This document shows, in pieces, positions 51,526 to 60,592 of a stretch of 64,000 nt of DNA (positions are counted from its first letter, which is position 1; every line of letters begins with the position of its first letter). The stretch spans positions 1 through 64,000 of the forward strand of contig CP031518.1 in NCBI GenBank assembly GCA_017161305.1. Reading direction: 5' to 3'. The stretch is from Treponema ruminis. GTDB lineage: Bacteria > Spirochaetota > Spirochaetia > Treponematales > Treponemataceae. The translations under genes were made by a program, and so were the position numbers. The notes under the pieces are model-generated. The model was not told the DNA's origin. It was given only the letters and a program-made list of their open reading frames with translations, and ran no database searches.

Positions 51526-54039
51526 ATGTTAGAAGAAGAAAAAACACCGGAAGGTGGAACAGTAATAAAAATTCCTATTGAAGATGAAGTCAAGCAGGCT
51601 TATATCGACTATTCGATGTCGGTAATTGTTCAGCGTGCCTTGCCGGATGTCCGTGACGGTCTCAAACCGGTTCACCGCCGAATCATGTACGCAATGGACA
51701 CCCTTCACCTGGCTTCGGGCGGAAAGACTAAAAAATGTGCTACGATTGTCGGTGAAGTTCTGGGCCACTATCATCCTCATGGTGACGCTTCTGTTTATGA
51801 TGCCCTTGTCCGTTTGGGTCAGGATTTTTCTCAGCGATATACGACTGTAACTCCTCAGGGTAACTTCGGTACGATTGCTGGTGACCCGGCTGCGGCTTAC
51901 CGATACACTGAGGCCAAAATGTCAAAAATCACCGAAGAGATGGTTTCTGACATTTCAAAGAACACTGTCGATATGGTGGCAAACTTTGACGACACCACAA
52001 AAGAGCCGGCTGTTCTTCCTGGAAAATTTCCTTTCCTTCTTTGTAACGGTACGACTGGTATCGCCGTCGGTATGGCAACTAACATGCCTACCCACAACCT
52101 TCGTGAAGTAGCCACTGCAATTTCTGCCTACATCGATAACCCGGAAATTTCTATCGATGAACTGATGAAATACATCAAAGGCCCGGATTTCCCGACTGGC
52201 GGCACGATTTATGGCCGAGAGGGAATCAAAAAGGCTTACCGCACAGGCCGAGGTAAAATCACAATCCGCTCAAAATTCACTATCGAAACTGACAAGCGTG
52301 GTCATGAAAAAATCGTCTTCACAGAAGTTCCTTACGGCGTGAACACGACAAATATCATCAAGAAAATCAACCAGCTCAAAGACGATAAGATTATTGAGGG
52401 AATCGCCGACGCGAACGACGAAACTTCCGACCGCGTTGGTATGCGTCTTGTAGTCGAGCTTAAAAAGAATGCTGTCACAAAAATCATTTTGAACCAGCTT
52501 TTCTCAAAGACTGAATTGCAGGCAAATTTCGGCGTAATCAACCTTGCCCTTGTTCCTCAAGAAAAGGAAGGAACTCCAAGATACGACGAGCCTGGAATGC
52601 TCACTTTGAAGCCGACTTATCTTAAGCCTCAGATTCTTACACTCAAGCAGCTGATTCAGCATTTCGTAAATCACCGTGACGAAGTTATTACCCGCCGCAC
52701 GATTTATGACTTGAAAGTCGCAAAGCACCGAATGCACATCTTGCAGGCTTTGATTACGGCAATCAACAACATCGATGAAGTAATCAAGATTATACGTGGA
52801 AGCGACACGACCGAGCAGGCTAAGCTTCGTTTGGAAGAAAGATTCAACTTCGATGACGAGCAGGCACAGGCAATCGTCGACATGCAGCTCAAACGCCTCA
52901 CTCACTTGCAGATTGAGGATTTGCAGAAAGAAATCAAAGAACTTCAGGCCTTGATTGATCACTTGGAAGATTTGCTTGCTCACCACGAAAAGATTCTCGG
53001 AATTATCAAGGACGAGACAAACGAACTTGCAGATAAATACGGCGATGACCGCAAAACTGACATCGTTGCTGATGAAGTCGAAGAAATCAACACAGAGGAC
53101 ATGATTAAGGAAGAAGAAGTCGTCGTGATGATTTCAAAGATGGGCTACATCAAGCGAGTTCCTCTCACACTCTACAAAGCTCAGAGTAGGGGAGGGAAGG
53201 GCAGCCTGAGTGCCAACCTCATCGAAGACGATTACATCAACCAGATTTTCATCGCCACAACAAAATCATACATCACATTCATGACAGACGAAGGAAAGGC
53301 TTACTGGATTAAAGTCCACGAGATTCCAGAGTCTAGCCGTTCAAGCCGTGGTTCAAGCGTTAAGTCTCTCCTGCAGCTTTCTGCGGACGAGGAAATCACG
53401 ACAATCGTAACCATGAAAGAATTCAGCGAGGATCAGTACATTTTCATGGCGACTGCAAACGGCGTTGTCAAAAAATGCCAGACTACAGAGTTCTCAAACG
53501 CAAAAACACGCGGCGTAATCGCAATCAAGCTCAAGGACGGCGATAAATTAGTATCTTCTATTTTGACTAGCGGAAATAAAGAAGTTATGCTTGTCACCCG
53601 TAGAGGTCAGGCTCTCCGCATAAATGAGGAAGATGTAAGGCCAATGGGTCGTGCAAGTGCCGGTGTAACTGGAATCCGACTTTCACAGGGTGATGAACTT
53701 GCAGCCGCAATCTGTGTCGAAGAAGGCAAAGACGCTCTCGTAATCACCGAAAAAGGTATCGGAAAGCGAGTTGACTTTGAGGAATTCGGTCAGCATGGCC
53801 GTGGAACCGGCGGACAGCGCATTTTCAGCAATACGGACAACAAGGGCGAGATTATCGGAGCAATCGCTGTTTCTGAGGATGCCGAAGTTATCTGTATGAC
53901 TGGCCAGGGAAAAACTCTCCGAATTAAAGCTGCTGATGTTTCAAAGCAGGGTAGGGGAGCGAGTGGTACAAGAGTCATCAATATTGATTCGCCAGACTAT
54001 GTTGTTGGATTCGACAGCGTAGCCCAGGAAAAGGAATAA
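51526..54039 (+). CDS. gyrA: DNA gyrase subunit A
   Basis: 837 aa. Breakage-reunion subunit with the catalytic Tyr in the AAAYRYTEAKMSK segment (about 121-133) and the N-terminal SMSVIVQRALPDVRDGLKPVHRRI. The C-terminal beta-pinwheel has the GyrA box QGRGASGT (QGRGA near 809) expected of a gyrase and not topoisomerase IV. In the quinolone region the residues read HGDASVYDALVR. Two genes, gyrB-gyrA, form one unit that ends in a terminator. Confidence 0.97.
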   Translation: MLEEEKTPEGGTVIKIPIEDEVKQAYIDYSMSVIVQRALPDVRDGLKPVHRRIMYAMDTLHLASGGKTKKCATIVGEVLGHYHPHGDASVYDALVRLGQDFSQRYTTVTPQGNFGTIAGDPAAAYRYTEAKMSKITEEMVSDISKNTVDMVANFDDTTKEPAVLPGKFPFLLCNGTTGIAVGMATNMPTHNLREVATAISAYIDNPEISIDELMKYIKGPDFPTGGTIYGREGIKKAYRTGRGKITIRSKFTIETDKRGHEKIVFTEVPYGVNTTNIIKKINQLKDDKIIEGIADANDETSDRVGMRLVVELKKNAVTKIILNQLFSKTELQANFGVINLALVPQEKEGTPRYDEPGMLTLKPTYLKPQILTLKQLIQHFVNHRDEVITRRTIYDLKVAKHRMHILQALITAINNIDEVIKIIRGSDTTEQAKLRLEERFNFDDEQAQAIVDMQLKRLTHLQIEDLQKEIKELQALIDHLEDLLAHHEKILGIIKDETNELADKYGDDRKTDIVADEVEEINTEDMIKEEEVVVMISKMGYIKRVPLTLYKAQSRGGKGSLSANLIEDDYINQIFIATTKSYITFMTDEGKAYWIKVHEIPESSRSSRGSSVKSLLQLSADEEITTIVTMKEFSEDQYIFMATANGVVKKCQTTEFSNAKTRGVIAIKLKDGDKLVSSILTSGNKEVMLVTRRGQALRINEEDVRPMGRASAGVTGIRLSQGDELAAAICVEEGKDALVITEKGIGKRVDFEEFGQHGRGTGGQRIFSNTDNKGEIIGAIAVSEDAEVICMTGQGKTLRIKAADVSKQGRGASGTRVINIDSPDYVVGFDSVAQEKE

Positions 54040-54042
54040 AAC

Positions 54043-54089
54043 AAAAGAGGAAACGCCACCTTTTTGCAAAAGGTTTCTTTTCCTCTTTT
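54043..54089 (+). terminator. Terminator of gyrA
   Basis: AAAAGAGGAAA pairs with the TTTTCCTCTTTT side, with an inner ACCTTTT/AAAAGGT stem (54058-54074). U-rich end. Confidence 0.75.
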
Positions 54090-54117
54090 AATCTCTTTTT
54101 CTTCCAAAACTAAATGA

Positions 54118-54155
54118 AGCCGTGTGTCAATTTATGATGCACGGCTTTTTTTTTA
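54118..54155 (+). terminator. Second terminator after gyrA
   Basis: AGCCGTG (54118-54124) pairs with CACGGCT (54140-54146), 15-nt loop, followed by a long T-run. Confidence 0.75.
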
Positions 54156-54282
54156 TGAAAAAATAAAATGCCTTAGTGTGAATTTGAAATTTGAGTTTGG
54201 AATTTACGCTATAGATAGTGTATGAAGACGAAAAATAATTTTGCACTATCGGTAGGTAGACATTTATTTAGAATTTTGCTGA

Positions 54283-54298
54283 TGTTTCACATGAAACA
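54283..54298 (+). other. parS-like site 1
   Basis: TGTTTCACATGAAACA, one base from the general bacterial parS consensus TGTTTCACGTGAAACA to which ParB (Spo0J) binds. First of eight in a 2.1 kb gene-free stretch after gyrA. Confidence 0.85.
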
Positions 54299-54379
54299 TG
54301 CCGATAATAATTTCCTAAAAAATGCAAAAATTTTAAACTTTTTTGCTGACAAAAGTTCGTTTGTAATATACAATGTAAA

Positions 54380-54491
54380 TGGGGATTAGGTAGTGAAAAT
54401 CAGTCATTCTCCTTTTCGTTCATATCATAGTGGCTGATTAATAACCATCAGGCGGCCGAAGGAGCTAAAGAGCTTCTTCGGCTTTTTTTTT
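54380..54491 (+). ncRNA. Candidate small RNA with two hairpins and an intrinsic terminator
   Basis: Downstream of TTGCTG (54343-54348) and TATACA (54367-54372), a G-rich start is followed by a 9-bp hairpin AATCAGTCA/TGGCTGATT (54398-54406 and 54431-54439) with a 24-nt loop holding CTCCTTTTCG, complementary to ribosome sites of the AAAAGGAG kind. The transcript would end at a 12-bp stem GCCGAAGGAGCT/AGCTTCTTCGGC (54455-54466 and 54471-54482) and nine T. No ORF fits. Not recognised as 6S, tmRNA, SRP RNA or RNase P RNA. Confidence 0.6.
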
Positions 54492-54506
54492 GTTTCACAT
54501 GAAACA
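54491..54506 (+). other. parS-like site 2
   Basis: TGTTTCACATGAAACA, immediately after the T-run of the candidate small RNA terminator. Confidence 0.85.
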
Positions 54507-54581
54507 TTTTGGCGAAAAATAGCAGGTAAAAACTCTTTTCTCCAGCATCGTGAATATTTGAATAAACGAATTGTAATAATA

Positions 54582-54597
54582 TGTTTCACATGAAACA
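54582..54597 (+). other. parS-like site 3
   Basis: TGTTTCACATGAAACA, 91 nt after site 2. Confidence 0.85.
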
Positions 54598-55270
54598 ATT
54601 TTGTATAAGATGCTTAGAATTGAAGTTTTTCGATAGATGGAAGAATAAATTAGCAGATTTTGAATAAGCGGTAGAAAAAAGAAAAAGTTTGGTAGGAAGT
54701 AATTTGAATTGACTCTGATCTAAAATAAACAACTCGCAGAGTTATAGCCTGGATAATTCTGGCGGCATGTAGATTTTTTAGCTGTAAAAGATTTCTTCCT
54801 CTAGTCAAAATCGGTAAAGAAAATATCTTGTAGTCGTAAAGTAAATCATAGAAAGTGTTCAGAGTTTAAGTAAAATCGAAAATGATTTTTTTGGCTGCAG
54901 GGTGAAAAGAGAATCGACTTAGTGAAAGAGTGTAATCGTAAAGAGAATTTGTAAGGGATTTTTTTATAAGCGTAAGCCGGATCAGAAATATGAGTTGAAG
55001 AATTTTTGTGTTTGTAAAGGAACAATTTTTTCTTATAGTTTGAAAATAAAAAAACTTAGTGGGCTCTCTTGTCTGTAATCAGGAAAATCTCAAATGACAT
55101 GGATCTGGTAAAGAGTCTTCATCTGTTAAAGTGTGGCTGGTAAATTTCTTATGTTTATATAGGAAAATGTGCAAAAAATCTTTGTGATTATGATTGAGGT
55201 GAAGTTGCTCGAAAGCGCTATGTTTATTTTGCAGTCATATTTGAATTAGAAATCTACATTCAGCTTATAA

Positions 55271-55286
55271 TGTTTCATGTGAAACA
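55271..55286 (-). other. parS-like site 4
   Basis: TGTTTCATGTGAAACA, the complement of the site 1 sequence, so the asymmetric CA centre is reversed. Confidence 0.85.
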
Positions 55287-55683
55287 ATTTTATTCGTGTT
55301 TACTGATTAAAATCAAAATGAGTTTGTTTTTCTGATAGTTTTATTTCCCCACTAAAACCTTCCAGGATCAGATGATTATTTCTCCTTTTTTTGCTTATTT
55401 CCAAATCCTTCTCTTATTGATATTCCAACGAAAACTAGAGCTATGAAAAATGATTTTAGATACAAATCGAGAAAAGCTTTTTTTAATCAGAAATATTCTT
55501 CAATAAGAAAAATATTGCCCGGAATGATATATTTAATTGTCAAAAACCTGGATAATTCGAAGGGTATTATAAAATATTTGGAAACCAATTCTCTTTTAGA
55601 GCGGCACTCGTAATATGTACGAATCTTCCATTTATTTCCCCAATAAAAGTCAAAATGCCTAGAAATACGATAAATTCTGCTTT

Positions 55684-55915
55684 ATATACCTGCTATTTTG
55701 AAAGATTATCGTTTTAATTCGCTACTATTTTAAGGGAAAAGTATTTTGAAGAAATAGCGAGATTGCCTGTCCATATCTCTGCTATTTTAATAAGGAAAAA
55801 GAAATCTTCTGTTCTTATTTCTATTATTTTGATTAAAGGCAGGAGATTCTTTTCTTATTTCTGCTTCTTTGGAGAGAATACACGATAATCTGCTCATATC
55901 TCTGTTGTTTTGGGA
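55684..55915. repeat. Degenerate repeats around TATTTCTGCTATTTTG
   Basis: The words TATACCTGCTATTTTG, TATCTCTGCTATTTTA, TATTTCTATTATTTTG, TATTTCTGCTTCTTTG and TATCTCTGTTGTTTTG occur one after another at intervals of about 27 to 90 nt, with variable A/G-rich spacers. They are imperfect and AT-rich, but the order is too regular to pass over. Purpose unknown; lies between parS-like sites 4 and 5. Confidence 0.5.
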
Positions 55916-56014
55916 AGTTTTCCTGCCTAGGTTGCTGCTTTTTAAGTCAAAGCTCTGTAGCTGGTCAATTTAATAAAATCCTGATAAGAAAGTCTGTTTT
56001 TCGTTCAATTTATT

Positions 56015-56030
56015 TGTTTCACATGAAACA
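56015..56030 (+). other. parS-like site 5
   Basis: TGTTTCACATGAAACA, exact copy of site 1. Confidence 0.85.
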
Positions 56031-56191
56031 ATTGGGTAGATAATAGTTTGAAATTTCAAATAAAGCTCTCTTTTATCTGCATCTTCCCAGAGGTTTTCGG
56101 AATGAAATCTTTGAATCTGAGGTTTTTAGAACCAGACATGATTCCTTAAAAGACGCAACTAATAAAATAGGGTAGGGAATTACAAAGTTAA

Positions 56192-56207
56192 TGTTTCATG
56201 TGAAACA
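56192..56207 (-). other. parS-like site 6
   Basis: TGTTTCATGTGAAACA, reverse orientation. Confidence 0.85.
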
Positions 56208-56246
56208 GAAATCTTGGATAAGAAGTTATTCAGAGCCGCTTCTCTC

Positions 56247-56262
56247 TGTTTCACATGAAACT
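56247..56262 (+). other. parS-like site 7
   Basis: TGTTTCACATGAAACT, last base differs from the other copies. Confidence 0.75.
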
Positions 56263-56276
56263 TCAGGATAAGTATC

Positions 56277-56453
56277 TTTTCCACACTTTGTTTAAAATTT
56301 GTGGAGAAGTTTGACTTATTAACAAGTTTTGCACAAATTGTGGAAAACTAAGAAACGTTGGTTTGTTTTATAAACATAAAATGTGGAATGTTTCATGTGA
56401 AACGTTGTAGTTGCCACTTACTTTTCCACGAAATGTTTAAAACTTGTGGAAAA
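56277..56453. other. Second DnaA-box cluster
   Basis: Within 180 nt: TTTTCCACA at 56277-56285 (+), 56339-56347 (-) and 56445-56453 (-), with near matches TTCTCCACA at 56300-56308 (-) and TTTTCCACG at 56422-56430 (+). These are the same box form as in the dnaA-dnaN gap, 11 kb away. The spacers are AT-rich. It could be a second origin element or a DnaA-titrating region. Confidence 0.6.
56389..56404 (-). other. parS-like site 8
   Basis: TGTTTCATGTGAAACG, reverse orientation with one end mismatch; placed among the DnaA boxes. Confidence 0.75.
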
Positions 56454-56672
56454 CTTCATACTCCCTAGCGATAGTAAGGATTTTAAAGTCTTCCCAGTCT
56501 ATTTCATGCAAAAATCTTTAAACTCACTTTCGTTCGATTGGAATTTTATAGATGCCTGGGAAATTTCATGTCACAAAGGCAAAAAACGCCTTTCGTTAGG
56601 TAGTTTTTTGAACTTCTTCTCCTTAATTGTTTCCTTTCGTTTGTTAGGAGCTTTCCGCTCTTCTGAAAAAAT

Positions 56673-56685
56673 TAACTAAGGTTCG
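56673..56685. repeat. Gene-end motif TAACTAAGGTTCG
   Basis: Identical to 62617-62629 at the kinase-like gene stop. Here it lies 27 nt past the end of pdxR, whose transcript runs leftward toward it. Confidence 0.45.
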
Positions 56686-56711
56686 GTCTCTTTTTTAGGA
56701 AAGGCGCTGTC

Positions 56712-58118
56712 TTAAATCAGGGCTTCCCTTAGTTTTTTTAGTGAGGAATTCAGTTTTTCCATGTCGATGCTTGAGTAGTTGAGGATGAACTCGTGGGAGC
56801 TCTGGGGCTTGTCGTTCATCTCGAAATCGCTTATTGAGCTTATAAGAATCCCTTTTGAGCTGAGTATTTCCTTGAATTGTTCGTCTGTGAGGGGCGTGTT
56901 GAATTTCAGGATAAAGTGCAGGCCGGAATCATTTTCAATAATCTGGCATTCGTTTTCGGAGAAATATCTTTTTATTGCCTCAATTATTCTTGCTCGCTTT
57001 CGTCCGTAGTGGAGCCTCATCCGGTTGATGTGCTTTTCAAAAAATCCCTTGCTTATAAAGGAAGCCAGCGTGTACTGCTCAAAAGTCGAGACTGTGCATG
57101 AGTAAAAGGCCAGTTTCTGATAAAAAAGATTCGCCAGTTTTTCCGGTAAAATCATGTAGCTGATTCGGATTGTCGAGGCCAGGGATTTTGAAAATGTGTT
57201 CATGTAAATTACTTTACCGAAAATATCCAGACTGAAAAGTGGCGGGAGAGGCTTTCCCTTCAGGCGGAATTCGCTGTCGTAATCGTCTTCTATTATGTAG
57301 TTTTCTTCGCTTTCGTTTGCCCATGCGAGCATTTCATAGCGGCGGCTGGCAGGCATACAGATTCCGGTCGGGAAGTGGTGTGTGGGGCTGATGTGGGCTA
57401 TCTGTCCGTTCGCAGAGCGGAGTTTTTCAATTGAAAGACCTTGCTCATCCATGTCTACGGCAAGACACTTTGCTCCGTTGGATTCATAAATCTTTTTGAG
57501 CTTTTTATAGCCGGGGTTTTCGATGCAGTAAGTTTTATCATTTCCAAGCAGTTTGGTTAAAAGCCCGTAAAGATATTCGGTTCCAGCTCCCACGATAATC
57601 TGATCGGGATTCACGCTCATTCCCCGGAAAGATTCAAGATGATTTGCGATTGCTTCCCTTAATTCCCGGACACCGCCGCAGGGAGAGACTTCAAGCAGCT
57701 GGCTTTCATTTTGTGAGATTATTTCGCGAAGGATTTTTGCCCAGATTGAAAAGGGAAAATTCTCTTTTTCGACGCGGTTTGATGAAAAGTCAAAAAAGTC
57801 AGAATCTATGCCTCTTTCGTGAATGTTTATCTTTGCTTCTGATTTGGGAACGGATTTAGGCTTAAGCTCATTGATGTTTTCGATTTCAGCGACAAAATAT
57901 CCTCTCTTTGGAAGTGAATAAATATAGCCCTCGCAGATTAACTGGTCATACGCATTTTCAATCGAAATGGTACTAATTCCAAGATTTTGGGCGAGGCTTC
58001 TTTTTGAGGGAAGTTTTTCGTTGGCTTTTAGTTTTCCTGACTGGATATCTTCCCGTATAAACTGATAAAGCGATTTGTAAAGAGGTCCTTTTGCTTCTGA
58101 AAGATTGTAGCTGAGCAT
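56712..58118 (-). CDS. pdxR: MocR/PdxR-type transcriptional regulator (GntR-aminotransferase fusion)
   Basis: 468 aa. N-terminal GntR winged helix (about 10-75; PLYKSLYQFIREDIQSGKL, EKLPSKRSLAQNLGISTISI) joined to a fold-type I aminotransferase domain (about 110-465) that binds PLP: VGAGTEYLYGLLTKLLG, SPTHHFPTGICMPASRR, IIEDDYDSEFRLKG and the PLP-lysine region NTFSKSLASTIRISYMILP. Divergent from pdxS with a 94-nt gap, the standard layout for PdxR, which activates pdxST when PLP is low. Gene symbol is by context. Confidence 0.9.
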   Translation of the reverse strand: MLSYNLSEAKGPLYKSLYQFIREDIQSGKLKANEKLPSKRSLAQNLGISTISIENAYDQLICEGYIYSLPKRGYFVAEIENINELKPKSVPKSEAKINIHERGIDSDFFDFSSNRVEKENFPFSIWAKILREIISQNESQLLEVSPCGGVRELREAIANHLESFRGMSVNPDQIIVGAGTEYLYGLLTKLLGNDKTYCIENPGYKKLKKIYESNGAKCLAVDMDEQGLSIEKLRSANGQIAHISPTHHFPTGICMPASRRYEMLAWANESEENYIIEDDYDSEFRLKGKPLPPLFSLDIFGKVIYMNTFSKSLASTIRISYMILPEKLANLFYQKLAFYSCTVSTFEQYTLASFISKGFFEKHINRMRLHYGRKRARIIEAIKRYFSENECQIIENDSGLHFILKFNTPLTDEQFKEILSSKGILISSISDFEMNDKPQSSHEFILNYSSIDMEKLNSSLKKLREALI

Positions 58119-58132
58119 TTTTTAAATTCCTT

Positions 58133-58177
58133 CTGGCATATAGAATTTTATCAAATTGAATATTTTCCTAATGCCAG
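58133..58177. promoter_or_regulatory. Inverted-repeat operator between pdxR and pdxS
   Basis: CTGGCAT (58133-58139) and ATGCCAG (58171-58177) are a perfect 7-nt inverted pair with 31 nt between them, in the only regulatory space between the divergent genes. The wide spacing suits a MocR dimer. A TTGAAT/TATCTT promoter for pdxS overlaps the right half-site. Confidence 0.55.
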
Positions 58178-58212
58178 TATCTTTATAACATATTTTTCGT
58201 TCAGGGGGAACT

Positions 58213-59088
58213 ATGGAAAACAAACAATATGAATTGAACAAGGGACTTGCCCAGATGTTGAAGGGCGGCGTAATTATGGATGTCACTACACCGGAGCAGG
58301 CTGTGATTGCTGAAAAAGCCGGAGCCTGTGCTGTAATGGCTTTGGAGAGAATTCCTGCGGATATCCGTGCGGCTGGCGGTGTTTCGAGAATGAGTGATCC
58401 AAAGATGATTAAGGGTATTCAGGATGCAGTTTCGATTCCTGTAATGGCAAAATGTCGTATCGGTCACTTTGTTGAGGCTCAGATTCTTGAGGCGATTGAG
58501 ATTGATTATATTGATGAATCGGAAGTCCTTTCTCCGGCAGATGATGTCTATCATATCAATAAGCTGGAATTTAAAGTTCCGTTTGTGTGCGGTGCGCGGG
58601 ATTTGGGCGAGGCTCTGCGACGAATCAACGAGGGCGCTTCGATGATAAGGACTAAGGGTGAACCTGGAACCGGTGATGTCGTTCAGGCTGTCCGCCACAT
58701 GCGTAAGATGAACAGCGAGATTGCAAGACTCAGCTCAATGCGCGAGGACGAGCTTTTTGAGGCGGCTAAGGCCCTTCAGGTTCCTTATGAATTGGTTCAA
58801 TTTGTCCACAAGAATAAAAAACTACCTGTCGTTAATTTTGCGGCTGGTGGCGTTGCGACTCCGGCCGATGCGGCCCTGATGATGCAGCTTGGTGCGGAAG
58901 GTGTTTTTGTCGGCTCAGGAATTTTCAAATCTGGAAACCCGGAAAAACGGGCCCAGGCAATCGTTAAGGCCGTTACGAATTTCCGTGATGCAAAACTGAT
59001 TGCCGAGTTGTCCGAGGACTTGGGCGAGGCTATGGTCGGAATCAACGAGAGCGAAATCAAGCTGATTATGGAAGCAAGAGGTCAGTAA
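58213..59088 (+). CDS. pdxS: Pyridoxal 5-phosphate synthase, PdxS subunit
   Basis: 291 aa. Makes PLP from ribose 5-phosphate, glyceraldehyde 3-phosphate and ammonia from PdxT. Conserved: [38 protein letters not shown], the catalytic Lys in [26 protein letters not shown] and [26 protein letters not shown] lies before the ATG. The stop directly abuts the pdxT start. Confidence 0.97.
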   Translation: MENKQYELNKGLAQMLKGGVIMDVTTPEQAVIAEKAGACAVMALERIPADIRAAGGVSRMSDPKMIKGIQDAVSIPVMAKCRIGHFVEAQILEAIEIDYIDESEVLSPADDVYHINKLEFKVPFVCGARDLGEALRRINEGASMIRTKGEPGTGDVVQAVRHMRKMNSEIARLSSMREDELFEAAKALQVPYELVQFVHKNKKLPVVNFAAGGVATPADAALMMQLGAEGVFVGSGIFKSGNPEKRAQAIVKAVTNFRDAKLIAELSEDLGEAMVGINESEIKLIMEARGQ

Positions 59089-59658
59089 ATGAAGATTGGT
59101 GTTCTTGCGGTTCAGGGGGCTTTTATCGAGCATGAAAGAATGCTTGAGCGGCTTGGCGCCCAGACTGTCGAGCTGCGGAAAAAATCTGACATCACGGAAA
59201 ATGTTCTGGACGGACTTGTGCTCCCGGGTGGAGAAAGTACGGTTCAGGGAAAACTTCTTCGTGAGCTTGATATGTTTGATTCGATAAAGGCTCTGATTGA
59301 AAAGGGTACTCCGGTTCTTGCGACTTGTGCAGGAATGATTCTGCTTGCCCGGCATATTTCAGGAGATTCCTCCGTCCATTTGGGAACGCTGCCTGTGACA
59401 GTCAAAAGAAATGCCTATGGCCGCCAGCTTGGAAGTTTCGTGACGAAAGGCGATTTCAAGGGCCTGGGGGAATTTGAAATGACTTTTATCCGTGCTCCTT
59501 ATGTCGAAAAAAGCGAAAGTGATGAAGTTGAGCTTCTTTCCGAGGTCGCAGGAAAAACTGTCGCAGTCCGCTATAAGAATCAGATTGCGCTGGCTTTCCA
59601 TCCTGAGGTCGGGGAAGACACAAGGATTCATGAGCTCTTTTTGAAGATGATAAAATAG
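59089..59658 (+). CDS. pdxT: Pyridoxal 5-phosphate synthase, glutaminase PdxT subunit
   Basis: 189 aa. Class I glutamine amidotransferase that passes ammonia to PdxS. MKIGVLAVQGAFIEHERML, LVLPGGESTVQGKLL, nucleophile Cys in VLATCAGMILLA (about 78) and the catalytic His-Glu near FHPEVGED are visible. Starts at the base after the pdxS stop. Confidence 0.96.
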   Translation: MKIGVLAVQGAFIEHERMLERLGAQTVELRKKSDITENVLDGLVLPGGESTVQGKLLRELDMFDSIKALIEKGTPVLATCAGMILLARHISGDSSVHLGTLPVTVKRNAYGRQLGSFVTKGDFKGLGEFEMTFIRAPYVEKSESDEVELLSEVAGKTVAVRYKNQIALAFHPEVGEDTRIHELFLKMIK

Positions 59659-59669
59659 ACAAACGCTCG

Positions 59670-60578
59670 TTAGTTGATTTTTGATTTGGCTGCCTTCCGA
59701 TATTCCAGCGGGGTGCAGCCAAATTTTTTTCTGAAGGCTCGGATGAAATATGAAATGTTTTCAAAACCGTTTTTGATTGCGGCCTCTGTCACTGAAAAGT
59801 TCCCGGAAGAAAGAAGTTCCGCTGAGGCTTCCAATCGGTAGTCATTGAGATACTGAATGTAGCTCATTCCAGTCTGTGAGCGGAAAATGCTCATGAAGCG
59901 GCTGGGCGAAACTGAGCAGATGGATGCGGCTTCTTCAATCGTAATCCTTTCGGAAAAATGTTCGGCAGTGTAGGAAAGAATTTTTTTGAGCCTTTCCGTG
60001 TTGATTCTTTCCCGCTCACTTTGATTTTTATTGGCTCCCTCGTTCAAATCATGATTTATGATTATATGAAGGATTTCAAAAAGTCGGGCTTTTATCATCA
60101 GTTCATAGCCGGAATATTTTTCGGCGCGGTGCAGGACTAAATCCTTTACAAGCGGAAGAATCTGGGAATTCAGACTGCTGTCTTTTTTTAGATGGTAATT
60201 TTTTAAAATCACGTTTTCTGAAATCCGCGAAAAATACTGGCGGCTGCAGTGGGAATCAGGGTTTTCTTCAAGCAGCGAAAATGAAAAGAGAATGTTGAAA
60301 TATTCCACGTTGAAATTTTCCTGCTGCTCCATCGAATGAATTGCTCCGCTGGGAATTAAAATCATGTCATCCTTTTCGCAAAGATATTTCCGGCCGTTGA
60401 CTGTAAAAATTCCCTGTCCAAAGGTGACCAGGATAATTTCAAATTCATCGTGCCAGTGCAGGGGAAAGTACAAAAGCCATTCAGGAATGCGCGCGTGATA
60501 GACGATGTAGGGGAAAGTCTTTTTGCCGTGAGAAGTTTTTTCATGAAGTGATTCGCGTGATTCCCGTAAATTTTTCAT
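59670..60578 (-). CDS. AraC-family transcriptional regulator
   Basis: 302 aa. N-terminal cupin (about 20-110; WLLYFPLHWHDEFEIILV, FTVNGRKYLCEKDDMILIPSG) for a small ligand, and a C-terminal double helix-turn-helix (about 200-300; ERITIEEAASICSVSPSRFM, SVTEAAIKNGFENISYFIRAFRKKFG). Divergent from the MATE exporter across an 88-nt gap, so that gene is a likely target. Convergent with pdxT. Confidence 0.9.
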   Translation of the reverse strand: MKNLRESRESLHEKTSHGKKTFPYIVYHARIPEWLLYFPLHWHDEFEIILVTFGQGIFTVNGRKYLCEKDDMILIPSGAIHSMEQQENFNVEYFNILFSFSLLEENPDSHCSRQYFSRISENVILKNYHLKKDSSLNSQILPLVKDLVLHRAEKYSGYELMIKARLFEILHIIINHDLNEGANKNQSERERINTERLKKILSYTAEHFSERITIEEAASICSVSPSRFMSIFRSQTGMSYIQYLNDYRLEASAELLSSGNFSVTEAAIKNGFENISYFIRAFRKKFGCTPLEYRKAAKSKIN

Positions 60579-60592
60579 TTGTTTCTAAAATT

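Larger units (their letters stand above)
54507..56276. other. Gene-free AT-rich stretch between candidate small RNA and DnaA-box cluster
   Basis: About 1.8 kb, low G+C. I see no credible CDS, rRNA or tRNA on either strand. Apart from parS-like sites 3 to 7 and the degenerate repeats near 55.7-55.9 kb I see nothing that I can name. Words such as TCGTAAAG and GGTAAA recur loosely around 54.8-55.1 kb. Confidence 0.6.

Noticed and set aside
54380-54491. 6S RNA or tmRNA as identity of the small RNA
   Set aside because: Too short for tmRNA and lacks the long central bubble of 6S RNA.
54040-56445. Hidden protein genes in the 2.4 kb stretch
   Set aside because: Stops are frequent in all frames and no ribosome site with an open frame was found.
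56446-56679. 77-aa frame with GTG start after the parS region
   Set aside because: Starts inside a DnaA box, no ribosome site and low-complexity sequence; it ends at the gene-end motif by chance or as a decayed gene.
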